Shown here in pieces: positions 1 to 11,700 of a stretch of DNA of 64,000 bases. Each line of letters opens with the position of its first letter. Position 1 is the first letter of the stretch. The notes below the pieces were generated by a model. The model had not been told where the DNA came from. It did not search any database and saw only the letters and a list, made by a program, of their open reading frames with translations. The stretch is from Ectocarpus siliculosus (lineage: Eukaryota; Sar; Phaeophyceae; Ectocarpales; Ectocarpaceae), in NCBI GenBank assembly GCA_000310025.1, contig FN649740.1, forward strand, positions 326,728 to 390,727, read 5' to 3'. The position numbers were made by a program, and so were the translations under genes.

Positions 1-3000
1 CCAGCGCTTTCGGGAACGGCTTGGACTGGTTTCTGGCCATCCTCGTGACGATCTTGCCGCCCTCGATATGCTTGGAGTGCTGGTACTTGTCCTTCGCAGG
101 TACTCGGTAGGGAGACACGGCCACCTGTGCGTGTCGTGTGCGACACGAAACGTGCACCACCCCCCCCGCCGGACCGAAGAAACATGTGTGAAAGAACAAC
201 AACTCGTGGAGGAATAGACCTATCGGCGCAAATATTAATTCCGCGTAACGGCGTGCAACGTCATTCTTCACGTGTGGCGTACCTTTTGCTTCTGATACAC
301 TTTTTTCTGTTTTCTGTTACTTATAGGACACCGCGTGCTTGTTCTCACGATGCCGCACGTTATGCGCGGATACCCACTCACTCTTGTCACGGCAAGGTCG
401 AGCGCCTTACGCTCCGCCTTCGTCGCCGGCCTACGACGCTTTCCCCTGATGCTCCCGACGTCCTTGCTCATCCCCAACCTGCTTCCGCCGCCCTCCCCCG
501 AGGTCTGCACTACCGAGGTGAGAGAACCGCCGTCCGAACGGCACCCCAAGCGGGGGAGAAGCCTATCGCAGGCAGCGGCAGGAATGAAGAGCCCGTGGGA
601 CCGTAAGATGGGGGAAGGGAGCGGGGGGGTGGTACTAGCTCGTCGCTTGCCGGGGGTGGGTGCTTGACAGCTCACCGTGCGCAACAGAGTAAAAGGGGCA
701 GGAGGTTGCGAGAGGGCAGGAGACACCTGTGCTTGGTCTTTTGTCATGCACTCTTGGACTTCCTGCTTCAGAACCGACCAACCCTTGAATGTGCACCACC
801 TCGTTGACAACATATCTAATCATTGACCGCAACATCCTATCTTCTTTGCCTCTCCCCTCTCCGCCCCCCCCGGTGTTTGCCATCGGGGTTGGGTTTTCGT
901 CGCTTGGCAACGACGTTGTAAAACAAGCCGCCCCCCCCGGTGTTTGCCATCGGGGTTGGGGTTTTCGTCGCTTGGCAACGACGTTGTAAAACAAGCCCCC
1001 CACTCAGTGTTTGCCATCGGGATTGGGTTTTCGTCGCTTGGCAACGACGTTGTAAAACAGGCCAATTCACTTCGTGAACTCGGCAACCAGGTTACCGTTT
1101 TTTTTTTACCTCGGTTTTTTTTTTGGCGGTAACCATAATGGTGTGGTCGAGTAGATCATGTTGTGCGGGGTCGAGAAACCTCACTCCGCGCAAAGGGGGA
1201 TGATCGCACCACGTTGTGTTAAAATGGTCAAGCTTCCTCGAGGCAGTTACACAGTGCTTACAACTGTCTCTGGAAGTGAAAGCACCAGAAAATAAATTAA
1301 GTCATACGTAGCTGTCATCCGTACGCAAGGAAGTAAGCACAAGATGCCGAACACCCTTATCAGGATGCAGCTCACCCTTCATGCGACTCGCCAAATACCT
1401 CACGGCGCTTCGCGCTTGGTGATGTGAGAGCCTGGTCCGGTGAGAACCCGGCGTGCTCCGTCCCGGCTTTGTAGGGATGCGAGGTCCATGGTCAAACGAC
1501 TACGGCATGCACGACTATGAGTACACCCCCCCCCCCCCCCCCCTCTCCCGTGAAGGCTGTATCTTGATGAAACGTTTTTCCCCCTCTGTTTTCTGATCTC
1601 CCGTATTGGTCACCGTCGTCAGGACCAACCTCTTTCCCTCAACCGTACCGTACCGGGGCGATGGGTGAACGGGTCGGGGAGCGGCAGGGCTTAACCAACT
1701 TACCTGCTGGGCGTAGCACACCGTGCGCCCCGGAGCTTCTTGTTGATGGCCTCTAGGGTGTCAAGCCCTCCCGACGTCATCTCTCGGCGTTTCTGTGCAA
1801 GGTGTACGATAAGTAAAGAGGGGGTCATTGCATTTGTCTGTGCGGTGTGGCCGTCGCTGGTCACTTTGTCGTTACCCCAGAGTACCAAACACCACGTGAA
1901 CTGTCTTCTAGAATTGCCTGCCTGTGGATTCGGTGTCGTCTCATAATAGTGATACGAGAATCGTGGAGGAAAGCGAGACATCCAGCGACTTGAATACTAC
2001 GGAGTTTTTAGCACGACCCCTTCGTTAACGACGTTTGTATAAGGCAAACACGCTGGCATTGCAACTTTGAGAGAAGTGGTCAGACTCTCACACCACCGGC
2101 AGCACCTCTGACGCCGGATTCTAAGGAAAAGCACTGCCGCCGCCTTACCCCTAACGACATTCCATCATGTGTGCAGCACTGCAGTTCATACCTCTCTTTT
2201 CCTAGCGCGGAGCACCTTGTCCTTCTCTCGCGCCCACGCTGCGAAGGCTTCGTCCTGCTCCTTCTTCCGCCGCCGGTCCTCATCCTCTTGCCGTTCTCTC
2301 TGCTCTCGTCTCCGTCTTGCAGCGGCCTCGCCCGCTGCGCTCTCCCCCCCTATGCCAGCGTCAACACCTCCTCTCTGCCTGTCGTTGTCGTCACCGTTGA
2401 CAGCGGCGCCGGATTTGCTGCGGCGCGCTTTCCGGGAAACCCACTCTTCCCAGTGCTTCTGGCCGGCCGCTCTGCGCCGCTTTTCCTGACGACGCCGTGA
2501 GGTGCGGAGCGGTGTGGTGTGGCGTGGCGTAAGACTACTGTCGCGATAATTAGCTGGTAGAGCGAAGCTGGTCCCGAGGCTTGACGCGGCATGCATGCAA
2601 TGCTTCGACAGGGGGCGCCAATCTAACGGTTGTAGACTAGAGACACACAGTACTAAGTCTCTAACGTCTGGGTGTCAAGGACGGGTGTTGGAAAATCTCA
2701 AAGCGACCGTACGTTGACACACCAGCTACGAGCATGGATGCATGCCTGCCCCACTCTGTGTTCTACTGGCCGACACTGTTCCTCTCAACCATACCTCAAA
2801 CAATTAAAACGAATAAAAACGCAACACCAATCACTCACTATTTTCAGTACCCGCAACCGACTTCGGCATCCCACAACAACCAACCTAGAGCGCATTATTA
2901 CATCCAGTTCAGCTGCTTGTTCGAATTGCCATTGGTCTGGGTGGCAACCTCGTAAGCTATCTAGCCCTTCTTACGCTAAAAAAGTGAACGGATGCAACAC

Positions 3001-6000
3001 ACAGGAACTCTTCTATTTGACCCGCATCGGATAATTTTCAGATATCCAGGTCGGGCGGTAGGGTAGAAACTTCGAGCGAGGGATACAAAGAGAGAGAGGA
3101 GCGTTTCACCAAAAGAGGCGTTTGCACCCCAAACACGAGAGGAATTGTCACCCCCCAACACACCTCGCGGGGCACCCTTGCGTACCCCAACCAACCTGCA
3201 GCTTGTTTTGAAGCTCGACTTCCATCTTTTGCCGCTCTGTCATCTGCTCCGCGAGCGTCGGCACGCGTCCGGTCGGCGCGCGATCGAAGGTTCGTGAGTT
3301 GCGCAGCCACTCCATCACCTTGTCCACGCACGCCTTTAGTGATAGGATTGGTTCATCGGTGTTGTCGGGCGTGCGAGGGGGGTACCGAAAGGTGGGAAAA
3401 TGAATCGGCGCCTTTGTGCGTCAGAACGGCGGGGTAAAGATCACAAGCAGCCAACAACAAACTGTCCCGCATGGGAAGCGCGACAATAAAGGTGGTAAAC
3501 CCCGCAGGCCCTCTGACGGCTAACCGTACCTGTGCGTGTTGGGTATCCGTAGACGGTTGCTGGATCCCAGGATGTCGCATTGCCGCGATGGAGTGCTGTC
3601 CCTCTCCGTCAGCCTTAAACTGTCGAAACGCCTCCTCAAAAGCGGCCGATACGTCGGAAACACGCACGGTAGCCTGATGCTCTCCCTTGTCATCGTCATC
3701 GCCATCGTTGCTGCCGCCGCTACGGGTGTTGTTGTCGTTGTCGATTCTGGAGGACGAGGAAGGGGGGGCGTTGTTGACGACGATGTCGTCGAAAGTCCGC
3801 CGCGCGAGGCGACCGATCTCCGCGGCGTCGATGACCGTCATGGGACCGGTCCCGAGGGACGGCATGTCGAGGGTCAGCTCGCGGAACTCTCTCACCGCCT
3901 CGTCGATCTCGGCAACATCGATGGTGCCGCTCGAGTCCTTGTCGAGGAATCGCACCACGCTTCGCACCTGTCCCCACACAAGCAAAAACCGCGAGAACAG
4001 GAGGCAAACAAAAAAAAATTGCTTTCAACAAAAACCCTTAAAAAAAATGCAGAGTACGCGTCTTGAATCGTATGCGCGACTCGTGCTGTAGTTGCGCACC
4101 TTGCCGTGAATCAAATGAACACCAAAAGCACGGGCATCCAGAAAGAGTGGCCGATGCATGCCGCGAGGGATGATGCTGTCACCCACGTTAAGCCACGTTA
4201 AGCGACAGCCTTCTGAACCCCTAAGTCTTGCAGCCCCCCACCTCTCGACGAGTTAGTTCCAATCCGTCGACGAGACTGAGTGCCATCTCCAGTTCCGCCG
4301 TGGTGAGGCTGAGATGGCCTCGCAGGGAGAAGGAGCGGAACATATCCACCACCTGTTGGCACAGATCAACACCGCATGTCCACAGCTACGAGTGGGTGAC
4401 GGGCGTGGTGAAGTATCACATGTACCTTGAAAGTTACTGTATGTACGATCAACAAGGTAAAACCGTCTCCCACAGACGCTTGTTGGGAATATGGGACTCT
4501 TTCTAAAAGTCCCCTCCACAAAAGATGCACGTGCTTTAGAGTACCCCAGGCAAGGTTGGAGAAGAACAGGCGGGGTAGCGGTAGAGTACTACCCCTCTCT
4601 GCACCGTTGTAGACCATTAAACGTGCATGAGGTCACCGTACTCCCGTGGGAAGACATCAACGTGTTGAGCCCCGTTGCTGTTTCTTGCTGCGTACGAACG
4701 CATGAAACTTCCCTCGTGATATCGTCAAACCGACAACGATTTCAAGCATTGAACACATGAGTACGACATCTCCATACCTCCGCAGATTCTTCGCTTGGTC
4801 TCTGTGCATCTCAAAAGCAGCGGGACGAACTGAACATGCTGGGATAGTGCCTACACTCTCTCCGCAAGAAAAACAAAGCGAAGAATACATCTGGTTTGTC
4901 TACCAACGGAATACATGGATGAGTGACGGGGAAGGCACCTTGTGTCTCGTCTGCACGAGGTGCTCGTGTATCCTTCGGAGCACTTTCGCCGCACCGGAAG
5001 CCTGGGCGGCCGCTATCCTTGCACGAAGCTTCAATGCTCGACGCCTGTTTTGTTTGTTAGACTTGTTTCAATGGAAAAAAAAAATCACCTCGGTCGTTGG
5101 TAGCGGGTTATTTGGTTCGACGTTCTCTGAATCTGAGTGACGTTATGTCTCCTCCCATGCACTGGGGCCGGTCAGCAAAGGGAAGATGTTATGGCCGTGC
5201 TAGTCGTGGACGTTCTCCCACACTATTTGACAAACGTGAACGGTTCCATGGAAGTAGATACAACTTCCATGGAAGCTGATACCACTTCCATGGAAGCTAC
5301 ACGTTTGTACTTCCATGGAAGCGCCAAACGACACTTCCATGGAAGCGGCATTCACTTCCATGGAACTGAAGATATGAAAGGTAACTTCCACGGAAGTCCC
5401 ATGGAAATTCCATGGAAGTGGAATAGCTTCCATGGAAGTCGAACCTTAGGCTTCCATGCAAGCTATTCAAAACAGGTTTAGGGCAGCTTCCATGGACATA
5501 ATCAGCCTCGGGCTAGCTGCCATGGTCTTTTCGGGGTCACAGTTGGGGTTTGTGAGGGTTAGGGTTAGGGTAGGGAGCTGGAATTACCACATGTTCAGAC
5601 GCTTCCGTGGAAGTTGCTTTCATGGAAGTTCCAGTTCTTGCACGGAAGTCGGTTTCGACCTCTGTCACCCACTTCTATGGAAGTTGCTTTCATGGAAGTT
5701 TTCGTGCTTCCACGGAAGTAGGAGAGACTCTGTCGAGCGACGAGCTTCCATGGAAGCCGAAATGCGACTTCCATGGGGTTGATATTGGTGCTTCCATGGA
5801 AGCGGAGTAACTTCCATGGGAGTTGGTTCCAGCTTCCATGGAAGCACCATGGAAGCTGGAACCCGAAACAGACGAACAGATTGCATGGAAATCAATTTAA
5901 CTCCATGGAAACCCTAAAAGTTTCCACCCGGACGCCATCTCACTTCCATGGAAGTCAATTTCGACTTCCATGGAAGTGGTTCACTGCTTCCATGGAAGTG

Positions 6001-8730
6001 GTTACCCCTTCCATGGAAGTGGTTACCCATGGAAGTCACCGCCACTCCCATGGAAGTCAATTTCGACTTCCATGGAAGCTTATTCCATTTGTCAAATAGT
6101 GTAGGTTACCCATCGTGGACGGCGAGCAGAAAAAAAAACATCTAGAGTGTTACGGAAGTGCGTGATGTTCGCTGGTTTGAGTATTCTAAGTCGCCACGTC
6201 CGCCGGATCGCCTTCGCGAGAAATTAAGTTATGAGGAAATAGAACAGGCAGGGGCATGCAGACTCTATCCGTAACCCTAACCCTGACCCTAACCCTAACC
6301 CTATCCCACATTTCCCGATTGCATGTTTATCCAACATGTTTAGTTAAACGAAGAACCCTGCGAAGGCTACTGGGACCGCCTCGGCCGCCACCAGTGACAT
6401 CCGTTCAACAATTCGAACAACAAATAGTCTTATCTAGAGTGTTTTGTCAAGATACGTCCATTTTTTTCTCGACTCTTTCGTTGCCCCTACTAAATACTGC
6501 TATTGTGAGGACTGCCGAAAACAACCACAGCAGAAACAGCGACGACGAGATGTTCCTCCAACCGCGAGTTTTTCGTGTTGCGCACAAAAGGTACAGACGG
6601 TTAGGCATAGCTTAACGCCCCTCACTCACAATTCTTTGTCCTGGTTTTCTCGAATGGCCGCTGACCGCCTCCTGTTCCTACAAACCTCCCGCATCTGCTC
6701 CATCGACGCCGACTGCCCTAGGTGTCCCTCCGCGATCATCGCGAGGCCTTCCCTCAGCTCCTCCCTGTCATGATTGATTTCGTCGGTAAAGGTACAACAT
6801 GGTTCTTGATCAAAAGAGTGGTCAGCGTGTGACATAGGTCCAAAAGGGTATTCAACGGGTGGTGGGCACGATGCTTTTTGCACGGTCCCCGAGAGGCTGG
6901 AGGTTTTCGATCTGTTTCTTGTTTCGCAGGCTGAAGTAGAATCCATACTTGACTCCTCTGCAACACCAAGCTAGTCGCTTGTCGCCCTTGATCCAGGCAA
7001 CGGGGTCCCACCGCTAATGCGGACGACTTTCTCATTTTGGCTATTTCGTACCCCGGGCTAGCGTTCCCGCCGCTAAGTAGACACGTGGTGGTAGCGCCTA
7101 CTTCTAGCAAGTGTATGTTGCACTTTATGTGCTTCTGCTATCGGCGTTCTCGAGCCAGTTCTGAGTATCCCCCCTGGCAACTAGCTGTGGTTGAAACCGT
7201 GGCCGAACGTGCTTGCCACCTGAGCTACGCCTCACCTCGATATCAAGCCATCCTTGGAGGTGTCCATGGTATTGAAGAGCTCGATCACCCTGATCGACTT
7301 CGAGGCCACACTTGCTCGAATGAGGTCGAGAATCACGGACGCGCCGGATTTCTCGGCTTCGAGCACCCGCTTGGCCGCCTAAATATAAATAAATTTCAGG
7401 AGTGAGAACACCCGCGACTGTAGCGTTGGATTGTCCAAGGAAAGAAAGCACTGATGATGACTCCGACAACAACAACAGAGGCAGTTTGAGGATATGTTGC
7501 ATTAGCCACACATGTGAACGCTGTACACGAAAAGATACTGCCAATCTTAATTGTGGCACAACATAACAATTTATGAACGAAAGGGAACTAAACCGCAACA
7601 CCACCAGCCCGGCTGTCGACTATTGGGTGCCCTACACACCCCCCTGCCGCTCCATCCAAATACCTCAGCAGACACCCCTTCGGCCGCCTTCCGTTCCTGC
7701 TCCTCCTTCACTGCCGACAGTTCGTCCGCTTTGAGCTTCGCCCTCTCCGCCCCGGTCAGTCCCCCCGTCGTAAGCGACACCAGGACTGCTTTCAGGGCCG
7801 CCGGCGCTACACACGAGTCGTCCCCTCTCTGGGCCGCCCCGGCCGCGGCTCCCGCCCCAGGTGGTGGCACTGGCGCGTGATCCGGGCGTTTCGGCATTGG
7901 AGACGTGTTATGAGGAGGATAAATTCGTCGCTGTGAGCGAGTTCATTTGTCTCGGTTGTGTGGATATTGTGTCCACTCGGCCGATGATTTGCCAGTTCGT
8001 GTTTGTTCTCTCGAAATGTGTGTGCGCGTTTTCTGAGGACACATTATGTTGGAAATGATGGTACCAAGTATTAGATAGTGACTTCGTGTTGGAGGGAAAT
8101 ATTTTCTCCGCAATTGGAAGTCTGTTTTTCGGCAAGACTTGTTCGTACATTTTCGTTCGATGTGTTGAGAATGTACACAGGATTGTGAACAGAAGAACTC
8201 ATAGCGATGGTGGTACTTTGTGCTTGTTTATGTTTGGTGTTCGTTTGTTTGCACTTTTTTCTTGCTGCGGGGATTATTTGGTGGCCAGGTCGAGCCCCGT
8301 GTGACCACATCCGTGTTTCAGAGCAATTGCTTGTAGATACGTATTTTGCAAGTTCTTGGGCGACAAATGTGGGACGGAGGCGTTTCTGCTGCCGGTCTCG
8401 TTCGTCGAGTTTCCAAGGACACCGCTCTTCGATCAGAAATTTGGCAAAACTTTCTCGATAGCGTGAGAGCCGAGGTCGCCATCACGGGACCGTGACTGGG
8501 AGTACACAGGAATGGGTCTTATCAATAGCATTTGGGAAGCTCCTTCCAGCGCATAGCAACTGTCCAGCGCGGCAAGCCCGTCGAATTTCCTGCTGTAGTG
8601 GTACCTCTGTCTGTCCACTGCATTATCAGATCCTCCTCGGATGCTTGTCTCGCCCACGCCACCACTCGTTCAAAAAACTGACCCAGCCGTATCCCGTGGT
8701 CTTTCAAGTATGCCTGATGTACATGTAGGC

Positions 8731-8767
<37 letters not shown>

Positions 8768-11700
8768 GAAAACGTGGCGCCATTCAACTGCAGGCGCGTG
8801 TTGCACATTTTCTACAAACACAATGATTCCAGGGAAGGCACGGCACGCTACACTACATGGGAGCAGATCCGCAAGTTGTACTGGTTCGGCTCTTGTCTGG
8901 GGGTGGTGGAGGCATAACGCGAGAGGGGAATTAAAAAAAAGAACCAAGCCTCCCTCGCGACAGGAAGTGACAATATAATTGACAGTATAGTAAGCCCGTT
9001 CTCGTCACGCGCGTGCTTGCTATCCCCTGTAAGCTAATAAGACTCAGGGTTGGTGTACGTCGTGCGCATTATCATCAACCAAAAGGAATTTTTCAAAGCG
9101 TTTTTTTCTTCGTCTTGCCGGAAGCAGAACCTTAGCGTGAAACTATGATATGTCTTCAGGTTTCAAGATGAAGAAGAGCACCATGATACAACGACGCTGC
9201 AGCAGAAAGCATGATACCAAAAGGAAATGGACGACTCGGTGTTTTCATCCCCAACCTTGAATCAACCACTAGATCCAACAAAAAAACAAAACCCAAACCA
9301 ACCAAGTCAGTCCCCTCGATCACCTGAAGCCTCTCGGTCAAGGGGAGTACTTTGTCGGCCACCGCCATGTCCCGATCCGCTCTTACCGCGCCCTCCGTTA
9401 TCGCCAGCAGCAGGTGTTCTCGAAACTCAACGTCGGTGAAATCGGCAGCAGCAGTTCCATCTTTCCCGGCGATACCACCACCCCTCCCGGTTCCGTTGGC
9501 GTCCTCCCCACCGTCGAAGCCGCCGCTACCGCCGCCGCCCAAGATGGTAACTCCGCCAAGAAGGTCGTCTATGTCTTGCTCGCTCCACGTACCCCCTCGC
9601 CTCTGCTCAGAAGAATCGGCTGTTGCCCCCCGCCCCTGCCTATCCCCCTCCTTATCTCCATTGCCGCTGTTTGTTTCGCCTTCGACGGCCTCTACTGGTA
9701 GCGGTGGCGGTACCTCTGGTACTTTCGGCGCGGCGGAGAGGGCCTTGAGCCCTCGTCGTAGTTCAGTCCTGCCGACCAGGCGCTTGTTGCCGGCCGCGCC
9801 CGCGCGTAGGCCCAGCTCACACATGTCGAACCATCTACACAAACATGAGAGCAAGAGCGGAACAGAGGAGGGGTTGGCAGGGGCTGGAGGAGGGGGTGGT
9901 AGGCGCAGGTCAAAAGCCAATAACAGTTACTTCTTAGTTTGTTGCAGTCCAGGTGATCTGGAACCCCAAGACGAGAAAGTGCTTGAACTCCTCTGTTGCT
10001 CGCTCTTCGAGGTAGTCATTGTAGCCAATTATTGCAAACGACACGGAATGTACGCGAAAAGGTAGCGGCACGGCCGTTTCGGTTCCTGCCGCATACTACG
10101 GAGTTGCGTCACGTATTCTTCGGCGATGCAGACATGGACTATTGCGACATTCTCCCCCCACAACAACAGATAGTCCACTCGGTTTGTTTTAGTCCCCCCC
10201 GGCCTTTTCATTTCTCCATATTGAGTGTCTCATCAAACCTCTTTCAACCCTAATCTGCAAAAGAGCGAGTCATCCGCGTCACGTCAGGTCCGCTGCTGTT
10301 TCACATTGAACCTAGTCACGGAATGTGGCACTAGACGGTACAGTAGGTGGCCCGATATATTGGCATGTAAGGGGCAAGAGGTTTCGATGCCACTATTCAG
10401 GGCAGTGCCACTGTTCGATATATCGGGTTCATGTACATGTTGAGATTATGACAAGAGGTTTCGATGCCACTATATTGGCACTTCCACCATTCAAGTTGCC
10501 ACTATATCGGGCCACCTACTGTATGGAACCACATGGCACGTATGGCATGTCCCGGCGATACATGAGACCTCATCAGATCTTCTGATGGCTCTAGCATTTT
10601 TGTGACCACGAACCGAGTCTTTGCTGGATTTGGGATTAGCAACTGACACGAGTTTAATGTGAAGACAACAACAACAACAACTATTGTACCAAATCGCCCA
10701 CAACCTGGTTACCTTTCCCACCCGTCGTCAGAGTCTAGCGCCATGCCCGCACCGAGCAGTTCGGCCGCGAATCTCTCCGCTGCTCTCCGGTAGACCTCTC
10801 GCGACGCCGCTTGTGCCTCTGCTCGCTTAGCGGCCCTGATTCCTGCATGAGAGTGAATGAGGAACGACAAACGACGGATCCATGTGGTAGGAATCGACTC
10901 CTTTTATCTTGGCGTTTTATTGTTTGGCAAACATTCAATACTTGCCCCTATCAACACTTACCGGCGCGGTATCCAGCTTTGCTACCCCGTTGCGCCTCTG
11001 CCTTGACCCATACCGTTTTAGAATACATCATACATGCATGGGTTAACGTCGATCGACCAACCACTTTGAACCAACCGAACGTGTTCAACGCGACCCAGCC
11101 ATAGCAGGAGTGTTAACGCTATCCCGACATATCTATCACTGCGTAATATCGTCAGAAATGCTGTAGTGGTTTTCGCCTCTTTGGGTTGTCTCGCCCTAAC
11201 TGGTGGCATGCCTGGGGGCAAGGTGGTCCAGAAAGCAACCGCCCGAAATGTTCGAGCAGCGCAAGCACTCCTGAGGCGATGAAATATTGGTGCGAAGGGT
11301 GCGCGTTGTTCTCTTAAACCACATCCCCAAGTCCGATCGAGTATCTCTCTCGTATACACCGCCGTACCGTCGAGCTATGGACGTCCTCGAAGAAACTGTG
11401 GCATCGTGCAGAAGTACCGTAGAAGCATAAGGGTTCTTACCTCGCTGAATGTCGGCGACGTTAATAAGAGAAAACGCCTGCTGGCTCTCCATCAGGAAGG
11501 CAATCATAAACTCCGCCTCCTGCAGCGAAAAAAGCGGCATCTCTTCCCTACTGCTGTCTTCTTGCTGCGGTTGCCCTTGCAAAGCAGCAGCGGTCTCTCG
11601 GTCGGCCTGTTTCCCGGTCCCCGGGGACGGTTCGTTCCCCTCCCCTGCTCCTTCTCCTTTTCCCTCAGAATCACCGTCCCCCGACTCCCCGTCGACGGCG

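Noticed and set aside
866-1062. ACGACGTTGTAAAAC matches the M13/lacZ primer region of cloning vectors, suggesting vector contamination.
   Set aside because: The match is about 15 bases and recurs six times at two loci inside an orderly genomic repeat; flanking vector sequence is absent.
5242-6085. CRISPR array.
   Set aside because: Spacing is irregular, the repeat is only 12 bp and palindromic, no cas genes occur and the setting is an intron of a eukaryotic gene.
5097-6145. Open frames reading FHGS, LPWK and MEV repeats on both strands.
   Set aside because: They follow from the CTTCCATGGAAG palindrome read in different frames and have no splice or start context.
7551-9150. Additional small genes in the interval 7900-9150.
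   Set aside because: Frames are under about 140 codons, overlap on both strands, carry no domain and lack consistent splice sites.
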